Assembly: GCA_942159475.1 (NCBI GenBank)
Contig: OW804096.1
Coordinates: forward strand, 44,205,744-44,269,743
From: Sthenelais limicola
Lineage: Eukaryota; Annelida; Polychaeta; Phyllodocida; Sigalionidae
DNA: 64,000 nucleotides
Direction of reading: 5' to 3'
The translations under genes were made by a program, and so were the position numbers. How positions within the stretch are numbered: the stretch's first letter is position 1; the number at the start of each line of letters is the position of its first letter. Shown piece by piece: positions 13,302 to 26,200 of the stretch. Under the pieces are notes generated by a model. It saw nothing but the letters and a program-made list of their open reading frames with translations. It was not told where the DNA came from and searched no databases.

Positions 13302-16300
13302 CTGAAGATAGAAAAAATGAAATGGCCATTTAAAGCAGTTGTCTAAAAAGATCCAACACGAACACCAGATGAAATTCAACAGCGAAAGCTTCTTAACATT
13401 CCTGGGAGAACCGAATCCCAATTATCCCTGGCAAACGTTTTAACTTCAAGTAAATTAAGTAGAAAAGGCTCAATCTTCACAATAAAGGATCGGTTTGAGT
13501 CTTACATTGGAGCTTTATTGGAGATTTAAAACCGCCAAGTAAAGCTACGACTAAAAATGAATACAAAAGGCAATTCCAAGAGTATAATGGGACTTTGATA
13601 AAAAGCATGAGGTAGGCCTACGCCTACATGCATGCCATAGTTATACAGATTATGCAGGGCCGATCTAAATAGAAATCAGAATTGAGATTGGTACAACTGG
13701 GATATATATCAGTAATTATGACAGAAAGAAGACATTGAATGAGAACCTACAAGCTGACCCCACTCTCAAACCAAAGCTGGGGGTGATACCAGTCTTAATG
13801 TCACCAGATGATTACTGACAGTGAATTCTGATTGGATGAGACTGGGAGGACGCCGACAGGATCGACTAATCAGGCAAGGGTCAGAGAGAAGTGCCAGAGT
13901 TATCAGGGAGAAAACTGTTTCCATCAGGCAGTGTGATATGTAGGTTGAGGCATCTGAGCGAGGACCAATAGACATACTCAGTAAATGTGAGACTTTAGTG
14001 GCAGGGGAACATTTATGTGTATCTATATCTGAATGATATGGCAGGCAGCACACACACGCTCTGGACATATACGCATTTAAGCATCTCTTTTAATACTTTC
14101 ATGACGCGAGGGAATATGGTCAGAAGTGGCAGGCGGGGCCAATACATCAGAGCGATCAATCATACCGAAATAGGGTTCTGTAATAGATTGGTGCTCTATG
14201 GAATGTCATGCTGGGCACAAAGTCCCTTCCCAAACCTTGGTCTTCGCCGTACGATCAGTGTAACAATTACCTCTGACCTATATAATTAAAACATAATAAG
14301 TCGAATATTTCACACCATTTGTTCGAACCACTACTAGTTTGGCTAAATGAAACGTAAATCTATTGGAGGAATATTAAAGTATACACGATGTGTGATATGA
14401 AATGATAGGGTGGGTGTGATCTTAGACGCTACTTGATATTCGATTGATGAAATGATTCTGTGGGCCTATTCCATGATCTATGGCTAACGTACGAGGTATA
14501 AAACATCAAATGAATGTATATCCAATGAGATCCGACAAACAAGCTTATGATACTGAATAAGTAAATATAACAAGCAAACACAAAAAGATGGATCTTCCAC
14601 ATAACCATATCTACTGGCGTTCTTATCGATATACCAGAGAGTAGGTGGATTCAATTAAGTAATACTCAACGACGAGGAAGACGGAAAAGCGATGCTTTCA
14701 TAAACTGATATCAACATCATACATGTATTAGTGCCTGTTATTTTTCCGTGAGAGCCAGGCATCATCACAGATGACCTTCCCACACAGTAATTTTAATGCT
14801 TTTTACATTACATCATCACAAGTATGGATTCTGTACCCGTTTGCAACATTTATCCACCTTCTGTGATTGATTGCCAAACAGCGGGTCGGTGCTTATGAAT
14901 CGAATGCATGCGAAATGATAGGAGGGAAAACCTCGCTATCACATGAGCATACGAGACGAGCGGCTAAATATCACAGACAGCCATCAATTCTGAAACCATC
15001 TACTCATTTCCAACACTTAAAGATGGCATTACGCTCCAAATGATTCAAGCAGTGTCTCAGTGCCAATTTTAACTGCCTAAGCAGACCGAAATGCAAAGTC
15101 GACCTCCATTAGTCCTGGATGTGGGAGCCTATTGCTTTGCTGGCTTGACGCCCGGTAGTTCCTGGTGTGATCTTTTATTGCATTGGTTATATGAGTAAAC
15201 GGGAGTACCAGATCTCTATGAGAACTGAGTGTTCTTCCTTAGAAGATTTACCATTGAAGTACAGTAAAGACTTCGAATAGGATATATTCCATAATAAAAA
15301 CAACATAGTTCGTACTATATATATAAGCTTGGTAGGCCTAAAGTTCTATAGACAATTGGTCACGACCAAGGTTCACTCTACCGGAACACTTGTATCTGAC
15401 ACGAAAGCAATTTTAAAAAGAAATCTATTTCCCTAAACACGAAAGACGTCCTAATATTTACCATGTTCCCAAGGGGATAAAATATAGCCCGGAAGCATAT
15501 AGCTCGTCTGTAACCAGAACGTATATAATGTCCGTAACACACAGAATTTACAGAGATAAGTGGATAAGAATAGGGAACGAATTGACTCCTGTATGATCTA
15601 TCAATGATTCACTGTAGGTTCCAACCGATATTTTCCGGCTCTGACGAGCCGATTATGTAATACCATTCGGCAAATGTATATTATGTATAACAGGCCATTA
15701 CAGCACCATGACTGAGTGCACTGTCACACCTAACCAAAACCATGTGTCTCTCTCTCCCTTGTATAAGAATCCACCCACTCACAGTCACATCACAAATACA
15801 AAGCTTTAATATCTTTCCTCATACTCGTCACTAATTGATGAAATAAAGATGAGAATAGTTCTTATGGCTAGGAGAATACTTCCAAAAACGATTTAGTTAG
15901 TATATTTCACAATTTAAAAAAAAGTTTAAAGATGAGTGGACCACCTGCTAATTGATACTGACACCACTTACATTCGGGGACTAATTGATACATGTTTGGG
16001 TTAGGGATTAGGGTGGAGGAAACTTCCCCCTGCTGATAGTTCTCTGCGGACAAACCCTAGACTGGATTGTGATCTCTTAAAATTGACTATTTCATTAATT
16101 ATTGGTGTTCGACTTGCCGATATGCATCTAATCTACATGAAATTAGCTCATTATCACTACGCTAATGTTGTTCCACAGCGCATGGGTCTCGAGTAATGAC
16201 ACCTCAGGGATAATTGACCCGACCCCACAAGTCAACAAGGTATAATAAGCGAATGGTAGCACAGAAGAAGGAAAGTGTTGCTTGGGTCACTGCATTTAAG

Positions 16301-19300
16301 AAAGGAGGAGAGCGATGGAAATTGCCACGGCAACAGTTTCGCTTTCACCGCCCCTTGTTGTAATTAACTTTTGGCCCTTCCCGCCTCCCGGTAACATAGT
16401 CTCTCGAGTCATTAAAATAATGACAAGAGCTGCTTAGGTTCCATGCTGCTGGTTCTACATCTCAGAGTTAATTAAGATTATAAAGGAGAGTATTAAAATT
16501 CACCGAAGATATTGTTTACACTGAAGGAAGGGAGGGCAATTGCCGACGAGGGACTATTGTGAGTATGTGTGTATATCTAGAGAGAGATCTTTTATGTGTT
16601 AATAGTGACCTTATGCGATCGAACTTCCAAATCGACACGACAAGAAGACGCCTATAGGCAGACAATGCGCGCAATAATCGTTGATTTCTGCCAAGAAGGA
16701 TATTAATCATAATCATCAAAGGTTCGCTCTAAACGTCAACATGAAGGAGCGATGATCATGCAATCGCGTGACATGATATTCCACGGTTCATCATCGTACT
16801 TCTGGGACTAAATATTTTACCACTTGCTTTTGTACTACGTCCTATTTACCCAGATGGATCATTGTTTTTTTCTGTAGCTCGTCTCATTTTCATGAGTCGT
16901 CCGGGGAGAAAAATAACACCAATGCTTTATTTGCTTTACGCGTGGTATCAGATGAAACAAAAAAAAAGCACCAAAAGAGTCGCGACAGGACATTTGCTAG
17001 GTCAGAAGGGATACACGTCCTATAGTAAAATCCACAATTATGGCTCTTTCTAGACCCAAGCTGGCTATAACAACAGCATATGGGACACATTCCAGTTTAA
17101 TAGCTGACCAGATTTCGGTTCGGGATAAAGGTATGTAGTACATAGGGCCTTTAAGTAAATAAGTGGTGGTTAGACCCAATGTTATGTCGGAATCGCATGA
17201 ACTGAGCTCGATCGAAAGCATATTTAGTAACCTATCAGGGCATCATTAACGCTCTTTTGCCTGACCGATGTACTGGTGTACATCTCCGAACATAACATGA
17301 CGTGAATGATCTTACAACTAAAGGATTCCTTGTTTCACTATAGTAGTCATGCACTGATTGTTTTGTCAACTTGCCTAGGTCCCCATGAACTTTTCAATTT
17401 CGGATAAATTTCCCCCGAGTCTAATTTTAGAAAGTTAAGGCTTGAGAAGAAGAGAGTGGGGAGAGAACCTTTCAGTGAGGAGTTAGATGTGGCAGCCAAG
17501 GTGTACACATGTACCACATTCCCCAAATCAAACGTCACCACCAGACAGGTTACCGGTATATGACTTCATGATTAAGGTGTCAGAACCAGTAGCTTGAATG
17601 TCCCATTAGAAATAATTGTAGGGGAAGTCAGCATTATTGCACGAAGGATAATATACATTGAGCTAACATCGATACCTCTGAGCCATGTTTATTTAGATGC
17701 TTTACATCCATCCCTATCACGAGGAGGATTGAGTGGGAAGACCATGGATATCAATAAACAGAGTTTTAAATAAATAATGGTAATCGATCCCTTTGTTAGT
17801 CCAACGAACTCCTCAATAGAAGTTTTTATTACCCATGCAAACTCCCTCAACTATAGTTTCATAGACAAAACAATGAGAAACAAGGAGGTAAGACACTCTC
17901 CTGGTATTTATTATCAGTAATCATAATTAGGTTGATTGCTGTTCATTACTTCCATATGTTAAGTGTAGAGCTAATACATTTGGGCAAAATTTAAAAAAAA
18001 AGGGATCTAATCAGACGGAGAAACAAGATACTAAACCCTTCCTTCCAAATATCTATCATATATAATTCCAAACACAATTTTGAGAGAGAATAAAGGATGG
18101 TTCAGAATTAAGAAACTTAAGAAGTGTAATAATACCTTCTCAAGTCGTATAGGAACAATCTAGTGTCAATTAAGTAAGTTAGATGATGTTATTCCACATT
18201 TCCAAACAAAGTTGTAACTGTTCACTGATATCCCTGCTAATAGTTCAACTGGTTACATGAATGAACATGGAAAAGGGTCTTGGTGCTGAGGCTACCATGC
18301 ATAAAGTGCGCTCCTTAATCCCTCCCTCTAACATCTGACTTACAACCCATAATGAGGGTATCAGGGTTTAGTAATAATGTATAGGGTAGAGGGGATGTTC
18401 TCCAGGAGCAGGACTGTACATAAAAGAGTAAAGAACATAATAAGTCCAAAACTGGTGATGCCCAGAAGTCACAAGAAGGAACCAGACGTGTCTAGGGCTA
18501 ACCCTGAGTGACCCACGCCTTTGGTGGGTACACTCCGAACTTATAGGCTCCACAACACAGCACATAAAATTCGCGCATGAATATTCCCCTTCTCTTCTAT
18601 TGCAACATGTAGAGTGACTGCGAAACCTAAGCTTATTTACTATGAGACGTTTCCTTTTAAAAGATGGGAGATACTACATCTATACTTATGGTTAGTTCGG
18701 TAGCTAATCAAGAATAAAAGACAAATATTAAGAATTAAAATAGCTAATTGAAATGATGGAAGTTCTCAGAAGGTGACTTTGGTTGTTGGAACAAGGTTAT
18801 TCGACTGCAATAACATAATTACTCCCAGACTACGTTGAATTCATTCAGATTTGAGAGTAATTGTTGATGTTGGTTCTTTTGATTCATCATAAAAGGAGGA
18901 CCCATTTCACATTGCTCCATCCAATTAGGTCAAAATAATTGATCAGAACCTGATGTGGCTCTCCAGAGAAATGATAATTACGATGTTTTTGTCATTACAA
19001 CCGCCTAAAATATCAGGGGAAAAAAATGATGATTTCATTCCCTTAAAACGTGCGAGTCTCATCAAGAAATAATTACGGAGTGATTTCCATGTTACATTTG
19101 GGGGTCATGTGATTTACACATACAACAATCCATGTCTTCGGGGCCCAGCTAGCCTTTCGTCCCAAAACACTAAACACAATATTAGCTTAAGGTTATGTTC
19201 CTTTGTGGCCTAATTCTTAGGTTTCTGGCTGAAAGTGTGAAAGAGGTCCCTCTTGTCTTGGCTAGAATAAACAATGTCAGTTCACATGTAGGCAACAGAG

Positions 19301-22300
19301 CATCACTTATATCAAAAAGTACTATCCACATATGGGAAAGGTCCCATCCGATATCATGGTGGGAGACCTTCGATCTTTTACCCTTAAAACGTTTTTTCTC
19401 GGTTTCCCCAGCAACACAACTCACAAGCAACATCAAAGAATACGTTCTATCGCGGATGGTGCGTCCAATGGTGCAAATTAAATTGTGCAGCTTCGGGCAC
19501 AATAGGGTAATTATGAAAATGACATCCTCACTGGAGGGAATTTGCATCGGGGGGAAAGGCTTCCATCCTAGTGGGAGGCTGTGCAGGATCAGTACAGCCT
19601 CGAAGATGTAATCACAGGGATCTAATTACGAGGCGCAGACGCGGGAAATTGTCTTCAGTAATTCACTGAAATCGATGTAACACCGGGCGCAAGACATGGG
19701 AGAAAAATAGCTTATGTAGAGCCATCATGAACTTTTTTTGGGTGGCAAAATCAATCCAAACCAATCTTCCGATGCCTCGTGGCAAAGTTGATGAACGGTT
19801 TTTGCTATGATTGGATATTCAAATCATTAACTTAAGAAGAAAATGCTTTTAAATCGCAAGAAATGTGAGGATATCGATTCATAATTTATATAAGCTCGAC
19901 TTACGGTGATGATTATAATATGCTGAGCCTAGAGCGCTTATAGTCATTGCAGGCGTTGGATGTATAAAAGCAATACATTGTTTAAAGAGTCTAAAGAGAG
20001 GGAGGATGGCGTTCATAAAACATACCCATAATTATAATCTGAATGAAATTAATATACTAGCTGTATGCACTGGCACAAACGCCTTGCAATGCATCACGAA
20101 CAGACCCCCATTCATATTCTCCTAGGACATCATTTATTGTAATTCTATTACCGATCTAAAGCCGATCAAAAGATGCCTTTCTGGATGAATGGAAAATGAT
20201 TCTTATATATATGCAGTAGCTAAAGCTAAAGCACAGACTCCATTAGGATTATGGGGATATTGGGACCAACAAAGCGCATGTATAAGGATATACTTATATA
20301 TTATATGGCGCTCCAAAGTCTTCCTGTAAAGGGATTTCGTGGAAATCAAATGGTATTATTCGAAAGGGTAAGACTGGAACCATTCTTATATGAATGAGAA
20401 GTACGACTAAACCAGTATAGAAATAGGGTAAGCATCTTTAATCAGGATAATAGCAATAATAATCACCGAAAAGATAATTTCCCATACAAAGCAATTCGGG
20501 CAAGTCAATATTGTGTATGCAAATGACTATAAGTTACACCCTAGATACCAAAACGGAGATTATAATGTAAAAGGATGGCTTCATTTGATTTGATTATAAA
20601 ACTGATGAACACGCTTTGCAGAAAAGATATTTCCTATTCTAAATAGCACACACGTGGTTCAATGAAACCAGTGGTATTATACTTTTATATCAGCCCTGTG
20701 GATTTAATAGAAAATCCAAGCTATTGCTTGCATCGGCGATTCTATCCCAAGAGACTCGATCCTACGGACACTCAGAAAGCAGAATTCCTCCGAGGATAGT
20801 TTTTATCATGAAGCAAACTTCACGGAACTATGTGAGCCCGATTCCTGGTAGGCATACGGGAAGGAGCAGGTGATGTAAATTTTCGCGCTCAGAAACATTT
20901 AAAAGGTTCTCAGAGTAGGATCAGAACAACATTGTGAACGTATCATGTTTGAATAAGTATAATTTATGATCAGAAGCACAGAATTGTCAGCATAAGGTTC
21001 TATTTTCTGAGGAATCGTGATATGGTGAAATATTAAACATGGTCCCACTTGCGTATACATACAGTTTAGAAAATCTTAGGCCCACGAAGCAAGACCTGAC
21101 CATATCATCCACTAGTAATATAGGCCCTTTATAAGTAGGGGCATAAAATAACCAATTCCGAGCCCTTGGTGAGTTATTTAAACAGCGTGCAATGCATATC
21201 ACAGTGATCACCTCACCAATTTAACTTGAACATCATTTTCTGATACTAAAAGCGCCTTTTAAATCTATAGTAGTTCATTTCAATACACTCACAATTACTG
21301 ATGTACATACATCCAGGAAATGAATATGAATAGACAACCAGAGGTAAAGGAGTCAAATTAAACATTAAAAACTCCCACATAGCAAGATATGATCTGAACA
21401 TTTACAAAACAAGCTCGTTTGCTGTACATAGAATAATGTTAAAATGCCACATGTGACATTTTGCCTGAAGCTTTGATTAAAAGATTCGAACTAAATGGCA
21501 TTCCATACAATTGTCATGAACACTGAAAGTATTGGTCACGAGGACATTGGCAGGATAAGAGGCACAATGAGTTCTTGGTTGTCAAAAGAATGCTGGTCTT
21601 ATCATTTCCTTTCTTATCACTTTCTATTATACGCATTCCCTGGGGAAGCGAAAGGATGGAAGACTGTCGATCCTTAACAATTACTCCTGGAACCAGTTCC
21701 TACATTTATATCTCAGGGCTGGTAGGTGATCCGGACTCTAATGGCTGAGTCTGACCCGTTCCATTCACACCTCTAACCCCACACACACATATCACTCCAG
21801 CAGGTCTGGATTGTATCAAGGCAACGTTTTAAACTGCCTCCAGCAATCAAGGTGCGGCCAGATAGGCTCGCCTCTGGCAAATAAATGCTTAGTTTTCATG
21901 AACTGTAGCAGTGAGTTGCCTTCCCCTACTCGGCATGATCTCTCTTTGTTATCTCTACGTAAAGGACAGTGGAGCTTTTGTCCTTATTTATATCATACGC
22001 GCACGATTCAAAATGACATCTTGACATGAGGAAGCCATTGGTATTCCATTGATGCATGCAATACCTGCGCTCAAAGTGACACGATAGAAACAGACAATAG
22101 GGCTTCTATTCCTACACCTTGGATTCCCCATTGTACGACATGACCAGGGCTTCAACTGGGCCATGTAATTACTTTTGTCTTGCGCATGCATGCCTTTCTC
22201 GTCCAACTGCCATCCCCAGCACGATTCATTCCTTTGATATCTACCTAGAGTTCCTGCCCTCTGCTATAAGAATATTTCAGACTCAGACTGCCACTCATCA

Positions 22301-22819
22301 CATCAGAATTAATGGAATGCTTAAACAATTTTTTGATAGGCTACCCATTCCCCTATCGTTCTTTCTCTTATCTCTTCTCTGCCAATTCTTTATTGAATCT
22401 GACCATCTGTCCATCATTTTGTTCGAGCCGATTTCCAACTGATCTCCCAGTCACGCCAATGTAATATTGTCATATGAGATACTTCAAACTGAAAGTAAAT
22501 TTAATCTCAAAAACGGACTTGACCCATTATCTATTGGCAGGGATTTTCATTTGGCCGATAAAGAATAATCCTGATAAGAATAATGTCCAATATGTGTGAG
22601 CCAAACGTTGGGAAAAAAGAAAATTAAATGAGTAAAATCATCGTTTACGGACCATTTAAATTGCACATTGCCAAAGATGGTCTACCGTCTTTGACATTGC
22701 TTAGCTATTGCTTCGCTACTTCTCCAAAGGTCTTACCATCTGCGCTACCGGAATTGACTTTTTCCACTTCCTCCTCTTACACATCCGACCTCCACCTGTC
22801 TAGGTAGGACCTTTAATAG

Positions 22820-23010
22820 GACCCGCTCTGCGCACGCGCCGGTATATACTTCCTGCCGTGACGTCACGCGGGAGTTTGACGGGCGTGTGTTAGATCAGAG
22901 GGACGCTGTAGTTTTTCTTACTTCCGCTGATGACAGTAACACTAGGAAGAGCCCCATGGTGATGATAGCTGATCTAGGGAGGATGATGAGGAGTCTTGAC
23001 AGGGGATGAA
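22820..23010 (+). promoter_or_regulatory. CpG-rich promoter-like island with NRF1-like, TATA-like and CRE sites
   Basis: In this AT-rich region a compact GC-rich block contains TGCGCACGCGCC (NRF1-like, about 22829-22840), GGTATATAC (TATA-like, 22841-22849) and the perfect palindrome CGTGACGTCACG (22857-22868). The palindrome includes the consensus cAMP response element TGACGTCA. CREB/ATF and NRF1 sites in one CpG island are typical of housekeeping promoters. A plus-strand ATG in fair context follows at 22956 (17 residues to a stop at 23009), and another at 23038 (30 residues). Neither is a recognisable gene. The island may drive a non-coding RNA, an unrecognised short first exon or an alternative promoter in the large intron. 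Confidence 0.4.
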
Positions 23011-23280
23011 GTGCCTCGCACCATCACCCTTAACATCATGGTACACAACACTCTGGAGAAAATCCTGCTCATGCCCAAGCCCGTACACCTTGCATCCGCC
23101 CTTACGGACGCCCAATGGCAATGCTTTTGAGACCTTCCGTGAATGGAACCCAAATCACGCCCCCATTAGGAGACAATAGACTTTCAACCAACGCTCCGTC
23201 AAAGGTCAAACAGTCTATGATCTTTAATGACTTGTTTGAAGCAACGTTGGTGTCTCACGAATGATGTATTACCTTTAAGG
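23011..23280. other. Continuation of the GC-richer block, no gene recognised
   Basis: Composition stays GC-richer downstream of the promoter-like island. The plus strand has a 30-codon frame from ATG 23038 to 23130 (protein-like but short), then frequent stops. It may be transcribed sequence or a decayed element. I cannot tell. Confidence 0.2.
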
Positions 23281-26200
23281 GGGGAATGGCCGGCACCTAA
23301 AGGGCAAGGATCAACCAGAATACTGACTGGAAACATACACAAGGGCACTGGGACACATGGGATACCTTAATCGCTCTTAATCCTTTTCGTTATAAGGGCG
23401 CATACTTCGATAAATGCGCGCAGAAACAATCTGAGACATGATTCGCCGGTCCATATTATACGCCCACAAGCAATAGCCAATATCCATGGGGTGTCAAATG
23501 GACAGATGATCCATGGAGAGGAAGGACAATAGAGCGAGTAACCCGAATGTAATCAAATGTTTTCATTCTCCACGTGCCCAGGTCTAGGTTACTTGACATT
23601 TGACTTCTGGCCTAAAGGACTTAGGAAGATGGATGAGCATAAGGACAGAGGTCCGTGTCCTACCTGACAAGATCATTTACTATGGCAGGCCGTACACGGA
23701 TTTCCCGATCCAGACATCTGTATTAGACAGATAATCGGATTCCAACTCCTGCGTTTTAAGATACTCAAGATCTCTGGCGAGGAGATCTACCTCTCCCAAG
23801 ACTTGTCTGACTATAAAATATGAATAGAGATTACCGATATTGTATGTAATTCTCCCTTTACTTTCGATACCAGTTCCGCATTTGATGTTTCAATGAGCTT
23901 CCAATTTGCTGCAAGGGGTACATGTGAGAGATGTAAAATGGAGTGCCACACTGTAAGTAGCATATTGGGGACTAAAAGCTATATTGATTTGGCATTTCTC
24001 AGCACAAGATGGTAGACAGATAAATGTTAATGCATATGACAAATATCTCTGTAGAAAGGTAGCGGTCCTTTATGTTGTATATCGGTCCGTGAGATATAGG
24101 AGACAGCACACTGAATTCCCCACCATCCTTGTTTTCATCATACGTCTGATGTATACGAGTAAAGGGCGAGAGATCCAGGTTACCATGCATGTCCTTCCCA
24201 CATCATTCATTAGGCTGTGTAGAGTTTGGCCAGGAGGAATACTCATTTGCGTCATTAACATGTCAACGTTTCCCTTATCTATGTTTTTTATGAAACGGGT
24301 AAAAGCTGCATCCTCAGTTATTACGACAAAAAAAATCTTACCAAATTTATACACTGTTTGACCTATACGACAGAAGCTATCAATATACAGCCTGCTGGTA
24401 TATTTTATACGAGGAAGTCGAATTGGCCGATAGAAAACGAGCGCCGATGAGCGACAATAAGTGAAGCCACTGCAGGCGAATATTTTCGGCGGTGGCCCAC
24501 CGAAAATCGTTAGTTTGTGATCGATATTAACTGAGAATGTAGCTTTGAGATTTAAAAGGGATACTGGAAATTCAACACCGAAATATCAACCATACCATAC
24601 CATAACCATCATCCCTAATCCCTCAATATTGTCAATTGATATTACATGTATCATAACTCTGTTATTGTAGCTATCGGTTTTAGGTACACACGCGTTCCAT
24701 ACACTATTATAATGATCCAATAGTACTGCCAAGCGAATTTAACTACCGTATTCAACAAACAATAAGTTTATGCATCGGTTATCTCTACAAAGGAGAAGAA
24801 TGGTTGAGTCGCATGACTGAGAGATTTAGGTTAAATTAATCTCTCTTGATGAGCCTAGCAGCGTGACTATAGAAAATGCCATGGTAACAGAAGCTAAACA
24901 AGTAAACATCCTCACTGAGGTGCCCCTCTAGCTAACAGTCAGCTAAATAGGTTCTTTTGAGATCTTGAGATTATAATTCAAGAAAGAACCCATCGTTCTC
25001 CTCAGCCATAAGACACCGCGATCGAAATGACAGGCACCACTGCCTTGAGCCACCGAACATGCTTTAAGTCAAATTAAGATAACGACCACGAGGAGTAGCA
25101 CATGTATTTAGCACACTTTAGACATGTATTTTCTTTTATTAGGGAAGTGAATATGATCTAGGCCATGTTCTAAATCGCAAATTATTCGGAGACCTATTGT
25201 TGCCGAAAGCAAAGGCCTATCCATTTCCACTGTAGGTTAGAGCAGAAATGAAATTGAACTTAATTGGGGACATTATGGAGATAATGCTTCAGTAATGTTG
25301 AGGTTTTTGAATTGCAGATAATCTCTTTCATTCAGCACTCTCTTTTTTTCTTTTACACTAGTGAACATGCTTCCATTGGTGACGTGATTTAAATGGGCCA
25401 AGATCGGAGTGCTTGATGTATATGGCATGAGTAAATATGGTGTAAATAAAATAAATGTCCTCCATTCTCGAAAATGATGCCAGACCATAATGCTTTTAAA
25501 AATATGTTCGGATGGCGTTGTATGAAGACCACCTACTCAGCGCTTTGAAGGGCCTGACTGTCAGGTCAGGTCCTCTCTTGGCGTAGACATTACTCTCAAC
25601 CTAACTGCATTAGGGAATTTGATATAAGACGTATCAATATAGGCACTTGGAATTTTAAGCGATGTGATAAGACTTTTTCATAAACTGGTTGGGAATCAAA
25701 TCTCACAGGAGACTTCTTACGTTCCCCACTACTGATACATTTGGGATAGCGGAAAGTCCATTCGCAGTTGACTGATATCACAAGTTCTAGATTTCCTTCT
25801 GATCAGTTTAGATTTTTCAATTGTCAAAACCGAGGACGACCACTGACGCGAATGTACGGAACTATGGTAGGCATTCTTTGCTTGCTGTTTTGTTTGATAC
25901 TCCGATAAATATTGATTTTTCTTGGCCTGAGCCCACATGGTGCTCGAACAGTAAGCCGTTTTTAGCCTCACGGAATTCTTTCTTATCATTAATTTATACC
26001 TTCGATTTTTATTGGTAGGAGGGATCACCTTATCTGATAAACTGAAAAACCACCGCATGGCAAGGAACTCCACCGTCAGCGAAAGTGCTGTGGCATGTAA
26101 CGCACACTAACTTTAAAGAATCTTCGGTCAGAATGTCAATGCACTGAAATCCTTTCATTCCGACAGAGTTCTATTTGAATGCCCCCGGCCCTTGCAAGTA

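Noticed and set aside
14322..14338. TTTGTTCGAACCA, similar to a tRNA B box
   Set aside because: There is no A box or cloverleaf around it on either strand.
19195..19611. 138-codon plus-strand frame overlapped by a 121-codon antisense frame
   Set aside because: There is no family resemblance. Mutual overlap on both strands suggests locally low stop density, not a gene.
23984..24361. 125-codon plus-strand frame downstream of the promoter-like island
   Set aside because: The frame opens with ATT and has no domain. It overlaps antisense frames, and there is no clear splice link to the island.
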